Part shown: one piece after another, positions 1 to 7,447 of the stretch | Layout of the letters: every line of letters starts with the position of its first letter | Position numbering within the stretch: position 1 is the stretch's first letter | DNA from: JAXDLK01 sp034666665 | Lineage (GTDB): Bacteria > Desulfobacterota > Binatia > JACPRU01 | NCBI GenBank assembly: GCA_034666665.1 | Contig: JAXDLK010000082.1 | Coordinates: 1-20,556 of the forward strand | Length of the DNA: 20,556 nt | Direction of reading: 5' to 3' | Made by a program: the position numbers and the translations under genes | The notes under the pieces: model-generated | What the model was told of the DNA's origin: nothing | Databases searched by the model: none | What the model saw: only the letters and a program-made list of their open reading frames with translations

Positions 1-360
1 GCCGCCGAGGAGACGACGGATCTCTATTCCGCGATCGACTTGGCGCACGACAAGATCGAGCGGCAGCTGAAGAAGCTGAACGCGAAACGCACGCAGCACA
101 AGGCGGTGAAGAACGGCGGCTTCTCGAACCTGCGGCTTCAGGTGCTCGCCGCGGACAGGGTTGACAAACGAGGGATTCCCGAGATCATCCGAACGCGTCG
201 GATCCCCGCGAAGCCGATGTCCGTCGAGGAGGCGGTGATGCAGATGGATCTCACGAACAACGAGTTTTTCGTGTTTCGCAACGCCGCGAACGAGAACTTG
301 AGCGTCCTCTATCGCCGCCGCGACGGGAACTACGGACTGATCGAGGCCGACAGAGCTTGA
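1..360 (+). CDS. hpf: Ribosome hibernation promoting factor, long form (5'-truncated by window)
   Basis: The reading frame is open from base 1, so the N-terminus lies outside the window. The visible part has the end of the ribosome-binding domain, including the helix ending in IERQLKKLNAK. A linker follows, and then the C-terminal domain typical of long-form HPF: RTRRIPAKPMSVEEAVMQM, then NEFFVFRNA and a tail with VLYRRRDGNYGLIE. In the long-form family this C-terminal domain dimerises to join two 70S ribosomes into inactive 100S particles in stationary phase. E. coli carries only a short HPF at the equivalent place, upstream of ptsN and rapZ. Here ptsN follows after about 50 bases, so the same rpoN-type gene neighbourhood is likely. 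Whether rpoN lies upstream cannot be seen. Confidence 0.93.
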   Translation, partial: AAEETTDLYSAIDLAHDKIERQLKKLNAKRTQHKAVKNGGFSNLRLQVLAADRVDKRGIPEIIRTRRIPAKPMSVEEAVMQMDLTNNEFFVFRNAANENLSVLYRRRDGNYGLIEADRA

Positions 361-409
361 TCCCGGACGCGAGTCTCCGGCAAGGTCCGCTCGTCCTCGG
401 GTGTCGGTA

Positions 410-871
410 ATGAAGATCCTCGACATCCTTCCGGCGGAGAACGTCGTTCCCGATCTTCACGGCTCGACGAAGGCGGAGGTGCTCGGCGAGCTCGCGGCCG
501 CCGTGTGCAGGCGCCGCGCCGACATCGACAAGGAGCGCCTGGTCGAGGTGCTCCTCGATCGGGAGAAGCTCGGCAGCACCGCGATCGGCGAGGGAATCGC
601 CATTCCGCACGGAAAGCTCATGGCGCTCGACAACGTCCTGGCGGCGTTCGGGCGGAGCTCCCGGGGCGTCGATTTCAGCTCGCTCGACGGCGGCCCGACG
701 CGGCTGTTTTTTCTGCTGATCGCGCCGGAAGACTCCTCCGGTGCTCACCTGAAGGCGCTCGCTCGCGTGTCGCGCCTGCTGCGCAACAAAGACTTCCGCG
801 AGAAGCTCCTCGAGCTCAACACGCGGGAAGACCTCTACGCGGCGATTCGCGAAGAGGACGAGAAGTATTAG
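410..871 (+). CDS. ptsN: PTS IIA-like nitrogen regulatory protein PtsN (EIIA-Ntr)
   Basis: This 153-residue protein matches the length of EIIA-Ntr. The segment GSTAIGEGIAIPHGK carries the phospho-accepting histidine, H67. EIIA-Ntr receives phosphate from NPr in the nitrogen PTS and acts as a cytoplasmic regulator of other proteins rather than as part of a sugar transporter. No EIIB or EIIC domain is attached or nearby, which fits a regulatory role. ATG 410 is chosen because family members start directly at MKI-x-D-x-L. A GTG at 401 is in frame, but neither start has a good Shine-Dalgarno sequence. The gene sits between hpf and rapZ, as in the E. coli rpoN operon, and translation of the group may be coupled. 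Confidence 0.93.
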   Translation: MKILDILPAENVVPDLHGSTKAEVLGELAAAVCRRRADIDKERLVEVLLDREKLGSTAIGEGIAIPHGKLMALDNVLAAFGRSSRGVDFSSLDGGPTRLFFLLIAPEDSSGAHLKALARVSRLLRNKDFREKLLELNTREDLYAAIREEDEKY

Positions 872-921
872 GCACGCCGCACCGCTCGCACACGCCGGCT
901 CCGGCACAGGGTAGCGCGTTC

Positions 922-1791
922 GTGTCGGAGCCGCTGCGCATCGTGGTGATCACCGGACTCTCGGGGTCCGGCAAGACCACGGCGATCCGCGTGCTCGAGG
1001 ATCTCGGCTTCTACTGCATCGACAACCTCCCCGCGGTGCTCGTGCCGAAGTTCCTCGAGCTCTGTCAGGGGCTCGGACAGCGGGTGACCCGCGTCGCGCT
1101 CGGCATCGATTTGCGCGAGGGGGAGTTCTTCGAGGACGTCGTTTCCGTGCTCGATCAGATGCGCTCTCAGGCGCACCGCGTGGAAGTGCTCTTCCTGGAC
1201 TCCGCCGACAGCGTGCTCGTCCGGCGCTTCAGCGAGACGCGACGCCCGCATCCCCAGGCGGAGGGAGGATCGCCGGCCGACGGCATCCGTAGGGAGCGCG
1301 AGAAGCTCTCGGGTTTGCGCGAGCGAGCGGATCGCATTCTCGACACCTCGGCCCTCACCGTCCACCAGCTGCGCGCCGAGCTTGCGCGGTTGTTCGCACC
1401 GATCGCCTCCGGGGAAGGAGGACTCGCGGTCTTCGTGGTGTCGTTCGGATACAAGTTCGCGATTCCGAGCGACGCGGACATGGTGTTGGACCTGCGTTTC
1501 TTGCCGAACCCTCACTTCGTGGACGAGCTTCGGCCGCTCACCGGCCTCGACGCTCCGGTCGTCCGTTTCCTGCTCGATCGTCCCGAGACGCTCGAGTTCC
1601 TCGAGCACTGCCGGTCGCTCTTTCGCTTCCTGCTCCCGCGCTACCTGCGCGAGGGCAAGAGCTACTTCACGCTGGCGCTCGGTTGCACCGGAGGCCGGCA
1701 CCGATCCGTCATGTTCGCCGAAGAGATCGCCCGCATGTTCCTCGCGGACGGGTACCGGGTGCGTACGCAACATCGCGACGTCGGGCGCTGA
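922..1791 (+). CDS. rapZ: RNase adapter / nucleotide-binding protein RapZ
   Basis: The protein has 289 residues, normal for RapZ/YhbJ. The P-loop GLSGSGKTT lies at residues 12-20 and is followed by the conserved ED-L-G-F-Y-C-I-DNLP stretch. The C-terminal domain has the family signature GCTGGRHRS at about residues 254-262. In enterobacteria RapZ binds the small RNA GlmZ and presents it to RNase E, controlling glucosamine-6-phosphate synthase. Outside that group the target is unknown, so only the family assignment is firm. GTG 922 is the start that places the P-loop at the usual distance from the N-terminus. The frame stays open further upstream, but that part overlaps ptsN and has no RapZ character. 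The gap from ptsN is 50 bases. Confidence 0.93.
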   Translation: MSEPLRIVVITGLSGSGKTTAIRVLEDLGFYCIDNLPAVLVPKFLELCQGLGQRVTRVALGIDLREGEFFEDVVSVLDQMRSQAHRVEVLFLDSADSVLVRRFSETRRPHPQAEGGSPADGIRREREKLSGLRERADRILDTSALTVHQLRAELARLFAPIASGEGGLAVFVVSFGYKFAIPSDADMVLDLRFLPNPHFVDELRPLTGLDAPVVRFLLDRPETLEFLEHCRSLFRFLLPRYLREGKSYFTLALGCTGGRHRSVMFAEEIARMFLADGYRVRTQHRDVGR

Positions 1792-1829
1792 CCGATGGAG
1801 GCGGCCTTCGACCCCCTCGGAGGAATGCG

Positions 1830-2120
1830 GTGACCGAGGAGAAAATGCCCGCGGCAACCGCCTCGTTCGTGATCCAGAACCGACTCGGGTTGCACGCTCG
1901 TGCCGCCGCTCTGTTCGTGCAGACGGTGACGCCGTTCGACGCCGACGTCACGGTCAGCAAGGAGGGGTTGAACGTCAACGGCAAGAGCATCATGGGGCTG
2001 ATGATGCTCGCTGCCGGAAAGGGCAGCTCGATCGACGTGGAGGCACGTGGCCCACAGGCGACGGAAGCCATCGAGGCGATCCGGGTACTGGTCGACGACA
2101 AGTTCACCGAGCGCGACTGA
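1830..2120 (+). CDS. HPr-family phosphocarrier, probably NPr of the nitrogen PTS
   Basis: This 96-residue HPr-fold protein has the phospho-histidine in LGLHARAA (H22). It also has a serine in NGKSIMG (S53) exactly 31 residues later, the spacing of His15 and Ser46 in HPr. Its place right after rapZ matches npr (ptsO) in E. coli, and no sugar-specific PTS gene is present, so a role in phosphorylating PtsN is the best inference. GTG 1830 is preferred because GGAGG lies six bases before it. ATG 1845 would give a 91-residue protein but leaves only three bases after its GAGGAG. No HPr kinase gene is seen in the usual neighbourhood despite the conserved serine. Enzyme I is also absent from the window. 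Confidence 0.9.
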   Translation: MTEEKMPAATASFVIQNRLGLHARAAALFVQTVTPFDADVTVSKEGLNVNGKSIMGLMMLAAGKGSSIDVEARGPQATEAIEAIRVLVDDKFTERD

Positions 2121-2141
2121 CCCTCCGCGACGTGCACGCGG

Positions 2142-2214
2142 ACGGGGACTTGAATCCCCGTGGAGCATTCGATACGAGGCATTCGTTTGAGCTCTGCAGC
2201 TCCCCGGTCGGGAG
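2142..2214 (+). promoter_or_regulatory. Structured leader upstream of metK, possible RBS-sequestering switch
   Basis: Three stems are visible between the HPr gene and metK. The first is ACGGGG (2142-2147) with CCCCGT (2156-2161). The second is GAGCT (2189-2193) with AGCTC (2198-2202). The third is CTCCC (2200-2204) with GGGAG (2210-2214). The third would cover the GGGAGG ribosome binding site of metK, and it shares bases 2200-2202 with the second, so the two cannot form together. GGAGC (2162-2166) could also pair with GCTCC (2199-2203). This layout resembles a translational on/off leader. I could not match it to the S-box, SMK, SAM-II or SAH riboswitch consensus as I remember them. A sensing function is inference. 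Confidence 0.4.
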
Positions 2215-2221
2215 GTTCTCC

Positions 2222-3388
2222 ATGCCGCTGAACGACTTCTTCTTCACCTCGGAATCGGTGTCCGAGGGACATCCGGACAAGATGTGCGACCAGATCTCGG
2301 ACGCGATCCTGGACGCGCTCCTCGCCGAGGATCCGAAGAGCCGCGTCGCCTGCGAGTCGCTGACCAAGACCGGGATGATCATCGTCGCCGGTGAAATCAC
2401 CACGCATGCGCACGTGGATTTTTCCGAGATCGTGCGCAAGACCGTGCGCGGGATCGGGTACACCTCCTCGGACATGGGGTTCGACGCCGATACGTGCGCG
2501 GTGATGATCGCCATCGAGAAGCAATCGAGCGACATCGCTCTCGGTGTCGATGCGCGCGCCGATCACGAACAGGGCGCCGGCGATCAGGGAATGATGTTCG
2601 GCTTCGCGTGCGACGAGACGCCCGAGCTGATGCCCATGCCGATCCAGATGGCTCACGAGCTCGTGCGGCATCTCGCGAAGCTTCGCAAGGATGGACGCCA
2701 CTCCTTCCTGCGCCCCGACGCGAAGTCACAGGTGACGGTGCAGTACCGGGACGGCAAGCCCGTGCGCGTGGATTCCGTAGTGGTGTCGACGCAGCACGCG
2801 CCCGACGTGAGCGACGAGACCCTCCGCGAAGTCGTCGTCGAGGAAGTCGTCAAGAAGGTCATCCCGGCGCAGTACCTCGACGCCAAGACGAAGTACCACG
2901 TGAACCCGACCGGGCGGTTCGTCATCGGGGGACCGAAAGGCGACTGCGGGCTCACCGGTCGGAAGATCATCGTCGATACCTATGGTGGGTACGGCCGCCA
3001 TGGGGGCGGCGCGTTCTCGGGGAAGGATCCGTCGAAGGTCGACCGCAGCGCGGCCTACATGGCCCGGTACGTGGCGAAGAACGTCGTTGCCGCCGGTCTC
3101 GCACGAAAGTGCGAGGTCCAGGTGGCCTATGCGATCGGCGTCGCCCGGCCGTTGTCGGTCCTGGTCGACACGTTCGGCACCGGCATCATCCCGGACGACA
3201 AGATCGTCGAGCTCGTGCAGCGAAATTTCGACCTGCGGCCGGCCGCGATCATCGAGAACCTCGCGCTGCAGCGGCCGATCTACGAGCCGACCGCTTCGTA
3301 CGGCCACTTCGGCCGGCGGTCGGAGAACGGTTTCTTCACGTGGGAGAAGACCGATCGCATCGACACGCTCCGCAAAGAGGGATGGTGA
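2222..3388 (+). CDS. metK: S-adenosylmethionine synthetase
   Basis: MetK makes S-adenosylmethionine from methionine and ATP in the cytoplasm. The 388-residue length is normal. Visible signatures are SEGHPDKMCDQISDAILD near the N-terminus, GAGDQGMMFGFACDET in the middle and GGGAFSGKDPSKVDRSAAY in the last third, all conserved ATP, metal and substrate loops of the family. ATG 2222 is chosen because the protein starts just before the first conserved block and GGGAGG precedes it by seven bases. The same frame is open far upstream, but that stretch overlaps rapZ and HPr in another frame and is not coding. ahcY follows directly, so synthesis of SAM and recycling of its product are co-expressed. Confidence 0.97.
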   Translation: MPLNDFFFTSESVSEGHPDKMCDQISDAILDALLAEDPKSRVACESLTKTGMIIVAGEITTHAHVDFSEIVRKTVRGIGYTSSDMGFDADTCAVMIAIEKQSSDIALGVDARADHEQGAGDQGMMFGFACDETPELMPMPIQMAHELVRHLAKLRKDGRHSFLRPDAKSQVTVQYRDGKPVRVDSVVVSTQHAPDVSDETLREVVVEEVVKKVIPAQYLDAKTKYHVNPTGRFVIGGPKGDCGLTGRKIIVDTYGGYGRHGGGAFSGKDPSKVDRSAAYMARYVAKNVVAAGLARKCEVQVAYAIGVARPLSVLVDTFGTGIIPDDKIVELVQRNFDLRPAAIIENLALQRPIYEPTASYGHFGRRSENGFFTWEKTDRIDTLRKEGW

Positions 3389-3390
3389 GG

Positions 3391-4662
3391 ATGGGACGCA
3401 CGTACGACATCGCCGACATTCGGCTCGCCAAGCAGGGGCTCCTGCGCATGGATTGGGCTGACGAGCACATGCCGGTCTTGCGGCAGATCCGCGAGGAGTT
3501 CGCTCGGGCGCAGCCGCTGAAGGGTCTGACGGTGGCCGCGTGCCTGCACGTGACCACCGAGACCGCAAACCTCATGCGGGCTCTCAAAGCCGGCGGCGCG
3601 AAGGTCGTTCTTTGCGCGTCGAATCCGCTTTCCACTCAGGACGACACCGCCGCGGCGCTGGTGCGGTACGAGAAGATCCCGGTGTACGCGGTGCATGGCG
3701 AGGACCACAAGACATACTACAAGCACCTCGCGGCGGTGCTCGATGCGAAGCCGGACGTGACGTTCGACGACGGCGCCGATCTCGTCTCCCTGTTGCACAC
3801 CGACTACGCGGCGGCCTCCAGCCGCGTGATCGCGAGCATGGAAGAGACGACCACGGGGGTCATCCGACTGCGGGCAATGGCGGCGGACGGCGCGCTGAAC
3901 ATTCCCGTCGTCGCCGTGAACGATGCCGCGACGAAGCACCTGTTCGACAATCGTTACGGCACGGGCCAGTCGACCATCGACGGCGTGCTGCGCGCCACCA
4001 GCATGCTGCTCGCGGGCAGCAACGTCGTCGTCTGCGGCTACGGCTGGTGCGGCAAGGGTGTGGCGATGCGGGCGCGCGGCATGGGCTCGAACGTGATCGT
4101 CACCGAGGTCGATCCCATCAAGGCGCTGGAGGCGGCGATGGACGGCCTGCGCGTGATGCCGATGCGCGAGGCGGCGAAGATCGGCGACCTGTTCATCACG
4201 CTGACGGGCGACGCGCACGTGATCCGCGAGGAGCACTTCCGCGTCATGAAGGACGGCGCGATTCTCGCGAACTCCGGCCACTTCGACATCGAGATCGACC
4301 TCAAGGCGCTCCGCGCCATGGCGCGGAAGGTGGTCCGCGGCGTGCGCCCGCACGTCGACTCCTACGAGCTCGACAAGGGCCGGCGCCTGTTCATTCTCGG
4401 CGAGGGGCGGCTCGTGAACCTGGCTGCGGCCGAGGGACATCCTCCCTCGGTGATGGACATGAGCTTCGCGACCCAGGCGCTCATGTGCGATTGGGTGGTG
4501 CGGAACGGCCGCGACACCCGGCTCGAACCGAAGGTCCACGACGTGCCGAAGGAGATCGAGGATCGCGTCGCCACCATGAAGCTCGCGAGCATGGGCATCG
4601 AGATCGACCGCCTGACGCCGGAGCAGGAGAAGTACCTGCGATCCTGGCAGACCGGCACCTGA
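3391..4662 (+). CDS. ahcY: Adenosylhomocysteinase (S-adenosylhomocysteine hydrolase)
   Basis: This NAD-dependent enzyme splits S-adenosylhomocysteine into adenosine and homocysteine, removing the inhibitory product of SAM-dependent methylation. The 423-residue protein has the N-terminal substrate domain with HVTTETANL and CASNPLSTQDD, and the Rossmann motif VCGYGWCGKG at about residues 214-223. It also has NSGHFDIEID and a C-terminal tail ending near EQEKYL. ATG 3391 follows the metK stop by two bases and has AGAGGG nine bases upstream. ATG 3382 and GTG 3385 are in frame and would overlap metK, but their spacing to that site is too short. The tight junction suggests translational coupling with metK. 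Confidence 0.97.
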   Translation: MGRTYDIADIRLAKQGLLRMDWADEHMPVLRQIREEFARAQPLKGLTVAACLHVTTETANLMRALKAGGAKVVLCASNPLSTQDDTAAALVRYEKIPVYAVHGEDHKTYYKHLAAVLDAKPDVTFDDGADLVSLLHTDYAAASSRVIASMEETTTGVIRLRAMAADGALNIPVVAVNDAATKHLFDNRYGTGQSTIDGVLRATSMLLAGSNVVVCGYGWCGKGVAMRARGMGSNVIVTEVDPIKALEAAMDGLRVMPMREAAKIGDLFITLTGDAHVIREEHFRVMKDGAILANSGHFDIEIDLKALRAMARKVVRGVRPHVDSYELDKGRRLFILGEGRLVNLAAAEGHPPSVMDMSFATQALMCDWVVRNGRDTRLEPKVHDVPKEIEDRVATMKLASMGIEIDRLTPEQEKYLRSWQTGT

Positions 4663-4702
4663 TCGGCCGCGCCTCCGCACCGCAGCGATCGGCGACGGAA
4701 AG

Positions 4703-4739
4703 AAGAAGGGCCGCACCCTCGAGGGATGCGGCCCTTCTT
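4703..4739. terminator. Convergent intrinsic terminator between ahcY and glnA
   Basis: A 13-base-pair perfect stem pairs 4703-4715 (AAGAAGGGCCGCA) with 4727-4739 (its exact reverse complement). The apex contains a further CCCTC/GAGGG pairing. The stem ends are A-rich on the left and T-rich on the right, so either strand yields a GC-rich hairpin ending in a U-rich run. It lies between two genes that converge, so it probably stops transcription from both sides. Confidence 0.88.
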
Positions 4740-4760
4740 GCATTCGTCCAGAGCTCGGGA

Positions 4761-6173
4761 TCAGCCGTCGTAGTAGAGCGCGAACTCGTAGGGATGCGGG
4801 CGGAGCCGGATCGGATCGACCTCGTTCGCCATCTTGTACTCGATCCAGGTGTCGACCACGTCCTCGGTGAAGACGTCCCCCTTGAGCAGAAACTCGTGGT
4901 CGTTCCGCAGGTTGTTGAGTGCCTGCTCGAGACTGCCCGGCATCGAAGGCACGTCCTTCAGCTCCTCCGGAGTGAGCGCGTAGATGTCCTTGTCGAGCGG
5001 GTCGCCCGGCGCGAGCTTCTTTTCGATGCCGTCGAGGCCGGCCATCAGCATCGCGGAGAACGCGATGTAGCCGTTGCAGAGCGCATCCGGGAAACGGACC
5101 TCGATGCGCTTCGCCTTCGGGGACGGCGAGTACATCGGGATGCGCACTGCGGCGGAGCGATTCCGCGACGAGTAGGCGAGGTTCACCGGCGCCTCGAATC
5201 CAGGAACCAAGCGCCGGTAGCTGTTCGTGGTCGGATTCGTGAAGGCGGCAAGGGCAGGCGCGTGCTTCAGAATGCCGGCGATGTAGTGCATCGCCATCTG
5301 CGACATCCCGCCGTAACCGTCGCCGGCGAACAGCGGCTTCTCACCCTTCCAGATCGACTGATGGGTGTGCATCCCGGAGCCGTTGTCGCCGAAGATCGGC
5401 TTGGGCATGAACGTCGCCGTCATGCCGTGCTTGTGAGCGACGTTCTTGACCACGTGCTTGTACCACTTCAGGGCATCGCCCATCTTCACGAGCGGCAAGA
5501 AGCGCATGTCGATCTCGGCCTGTCCCGCGGTAGCGACCTCGTGGTGCTGCTTCTCCACGCGAATGCCGACACGCTCCATCATCAGAACCATTTCCTGGCG
5601 GATGTCCTGCTGGGAGTCGATCGGCGGTACCGGGAAATAACCTTCCTTGTAGCGTGGCTTGTAGCCGAGGTTCGGGCCCTCGTCCTTTCCGGTGTTCCAC
5701 CGGCCTTCGGTCGAATCCACGTGGTAGTAGGCCTCGTGCTGATTCTGATCGAAGCGGATGTCGTTGAAGATGAAGAATTCCGGCTCCGGGCCGAAGTAGG
5801 CGACATCGCCGACGCCGGTCGACTTCAGATACGCTTCCGCCTTGCGGGCGATGGCGCGTGGGTCCCTCGAGTATTCTTCCTTCGTGATCGGATCGACGAT
5901 GTTGCAGATCAGTGAAACGGTGGGTTCCTTGGTAAAGGGGTCCATCACCGTGGTCGTCGGATCGGGAACCACGAGCATGTCCGAGGCGTTGATCGGCTGC
6001 CAGCCGCGAATCGAGCTGCCGTCGAAGCCGCTGCCGTCCTCGAACAGCGCCTCGTCGAACTCGGACATCGGGATCGTGAAGTGCTGCCACGTCCCGAGGA
6101 AGTCCATGAACTTGAGATCGGCGCATACTGCCTTGTTCTCTTTGGTGAACTTGATCGCTTCCTTTGGAGTCAT
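4761..6173 (-). CDS. glnA: Glutamine synthetase, class I-beta
   Basis: The enzyme forms glutamine from glutamate, ammonia and ATP and works as a dodecamer. The 470 residues match class I. Visible motifs are GSGFDGSSIRGW near the N-terminus, the metal-binding GPEPEFFIF, the ATP-site stretch KPIFGDNGSGMHTHQS, and NRSAAVRIP near the glutamate site. Tyrosine 398 in DKDIYALTPEE sits at the position adenylylated by GlnE in class I-beta enzymes, so covalent control is likely. A GAGGAG and a GGAG precede ATG 6173. glnB lies 112 bases upstream on the same strand, so the two may share a transcript or glnA may have its own promoter in the gap. The gene ends toward the strong terminator shared with ahcY. 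Confidence 0.97.
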   Translation of the reverse strand: MTPKEAIKFTKENKAVCADLKFMDFLGTWQHFTIPMSEFDEALFEDGSGFDGSSIRGWQPINASDMLVVPDPTTTVMDPFTKEPTVSLICNIVDPITKEEYSRDPRAIARKAEAYLKSTGVGDVAYFGPEPEFFIFNDIRFDQNQHEAYYHVDSTEGRWNTGKDEGPNLGYKPRYKEGYFPVPPIDSQQDIRQEMVLMMERVGIRVEKQHHEVATAGQAEIDMRFLPLVKMGDALKWYKHVVKNVAHKHGMTATFMPKPIFGDNGSGMHTHQSIWKGEKPLFAGDGYGGMSQMAMHYIAGILKHAPALAAFTNPTTNSYRRLVPGFEAPVNLAYSSRNRSAAVRIPMYSPSPKAKRIEVRFPDALCNGYIAFSAMLMAGLDGIEKKLAPGDPLDKDIYALTPEELKDVPSMPGSLEQALNNLRNDHEFLLKGDVFTEDVVDTWIEYKMANEVDPIRLRPHPYEFALYYDG

Positions 6174-6285
6174 TCTCCGCTCCTCTTCTGGGCTAAACGG
6201 ACCACGACACGGCTTCGAAGAAACACGACAACGTCGAACGGACGGCGGGGAAGAGGTCGGGCGGGCAAGCGGGCGCTGATCGAGG

Positions 6286-6624
6286 CTAGAGTGCGTCCCC
6301 GCCGCGCTCGCCGGTCCGAATGCGGACCACTTCTTCGATGGGAAGAACGAAGATCTTCCCGTCGCCGATGCGGCCTGTCTTCGCGGCGCGCTGGATGGCG
6401 TCGACCACCGACGCGACCGCGTCGTCGCGAACGATCACGTCGATCTTCACCTTCGGAAGGAAGTCGACGACGTACTCGGCCCCGCGGTAGAGCTCGGTGT
6501 GGCCCTTTTGGCGGCCGAATCCCTTCACCTCGCTCACGGTCATCCCCTGGATGCCGATCGCACTGAGCGCTTCCTTCACCTCGTCGAGCTTGAACGGCTT
6601 GATGATCGCCTCGACCTTCTTCAT
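6286..6624 (-). CDS. glnB: Nitrogen regulatory protein P-II
   Basis: This small trimeric signal protein senses 2-oxoglutarate, ATP/ADP and glutamine status, and it controls glutamine synthetase and nitrogen gene expression. The 112-residue length is exact for the family. The N-terminus MKKVEAIIKPFKL is typical. The T-loop has KGHTELYRGAEY with the uridylylatable tyrosine Y51, and the B-loop region has KTGRIGDGKIFV. The start is supported by AGGAG six bases before ATG 6624. Adjacency to glnA on the same strand would equally suit glnK, but no amtB is present, so glnB is the better name. A stem-loop lies in the leader about 27 bases before the start. Confidence 0.96.
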   Translation of the reverse strand: MKKVEAIIKPFKLDEVKEALSAIGIQGMTVSEVKGFGRQKGHTELYRGAEYVVDFLPKVKIDVIVRDDAVASVVDAIQRAAKTGRIGDGKIFVLPIEEVVRIRTGERGGDAL

Positions 6625-6650
6625 CTCGCGCTCCTGTGAGGGTGCCGCCT

Positions 6651-6671
6651 CCGGGAACGAATCGCTCCCGG
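6651..6671 (-). promoter_or_regulatory. Stem-loop in the glnB leader
   Basis: CCGGGA at 6651-6656 is the exact reverse complement of TCCCGG at 6666-6671, with a nine-base loop. On the minus strand this forms a GC-rich hairpin ending about 27 bases before the glnB ATG. It could affect mRNA stability or translation. It could also be chance in GC-rich DNA. Confidence 0.3.
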
Positions 6672-6704
6672 GCAGTGATCGTTAGGCATACGTCAAAGGT
6701 GCGC

Positions 6705-6721
6705 GCGTTGTAAAGCAACGC
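6705..6721. promoter_or_regulatory. Inverted repeat upstream of glnB
   Basis: GCGTTG (6705-6710) and CAACGC (6716-6721) form a perfect six-base inverted repeat around TAAAG. It lies 80-97 bases before the glnB start, where an operator could sit. On the minus strand the poor promoter-like pair TTTACA and TATGCC, 18 bases apart, begins within the repeat. I found no GG-N10-GC sigma-54 signature here, which would be expected for classical NtrC control. Confidence 0.25.
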
Positions 6722-6852
6722 CTCGTCAACGCGATCATCGTTCCACCCGACCGACTGCAAGGCTCATGCCCCGCTTCGACGCGCGGAAATGCGCCCATAC
6801 GGGCAGCTCACGCTGCTCAATCGCTCGGCAGCGCCGCCTCTTTGAGCACCGG

Positions 6853-7443
6853 TCATGGTCTCGCTCGGAACCGCCGCTCCGTCCCAGCGCGCAGGCGAGC
6901 GATGTTCTCGGCGTGGCGCGAGACGATCATCCCGGCGATCGCCAGCCCCGCGACGAGGTACGCTCGCGGGTACCCGAGAAGAGCCATTATGACCGGCCCG
7001 CTCACGGCCGCCGCGATCGAGGCGACCGATACGATCCGTGAAATTGCCATCGCCGCGCCGAACGTGGCGAGTGAGGCGAGGGCGGCAGCGGGGGCGAGCC
7101 CGACGAGCACTCCCAGTCCGGTCGCGACGCCCTTTCCGCCCCGGAACGCGAGAAAGACCGAGTACACGTGACCGGCGATCGCCGCGACGGCAACCGCGGC
7201 GATCACGCCGTCGCTCAACCCGAGGGAACGAGCGAGGACGACGGGAATCACGCCCTTCGACACGTCGCCGAGGAGCGTCGCCACCCCGAGGCTCCTGCCC
7301 GCGGTGCGTGCGACGTTGGTCGCTCCGATGTTGCCGCTGCCTTCGGCGCGCACGTCGACGCCGACGGCGCGTGCGAGCAGCACCCCGGTCGGGATCGACC
7401 CGAGCAGGTACGCGAGCAGAACGACGGATACCGCGAGCGCCAC
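6853..7443 (-). CDS. plsY: Glycerol-3-phosphate acyltransferase PlsY
   Basis: PlsY is an inner-membrane enzyme that moves the acyl group of acyl-phosphate onto glycerol-3-phosphate, the first step of phospholipid synthesis. The 196-residue protein has LLGSIPTGVLLAR, then SGNIGATNVAR (glycerol-3-phosphate loop), GDVSKG, and GHVYSVFLAFRGGKGVAT (acyl-phosphate loop), all in the family order. Several hydrophobic segments fit its multi-spanning topology. GTG 7443 is four bases after the stop of the SH3b gene, so the two are probably co-translated. No clear Shine-Dalgarno sequence is seen. A DUF374-like acyltransferase encoded far to the right is a different family. Confidence 0.95.
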   Translation of the reverse strand: MALAVSVVLLAYLLGSIPTGVLLARAVGVDVRAEGSGNIGATNVARTAGRSLGVATLLGDVSKGVIPVVLARSLGLSDGVIAAVAVAAIAGHVYSVFLAFRGGKGVATGLGVLVGLAPAAALASLATFGAAMAISRIVSVASIAAAVSGPVIMALLGYPRAYLVAGLAIAGMIVSRHAENIARLRAGTERRFRARP

Positions 7444-7447
7444 GACG

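Noticed and set aside
868..1857. A 329-codon minus-strand frame opposite rapZ.
   Set aside because: It mirrors rapZ codons and carries no recognisable domain.
1382..2221. Upstream extension of the metK frame through rapZ and npr.
   Set aside because: The translated part is serine- and arginine-rich noise over real genes. The Shine-Dalgarno sequence and family N-terminus place the start at 2222.
2121..2221. A known SAM-I, SAM-II, SAM-III or SAH riboswitch before metK.
   Set aside because: None of their core motifs as I recall them can be read in the sequence, so the leader is reported as unclassified.
3280..4743. A 487-codon open frame on the minus strand opposite ahcY.
   Set aside because: It is antisense to a clearly conserved gene, is low in complexity (rich in H, R, A and V) and shows no domain. 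Such frames are common in high-GC DNA.
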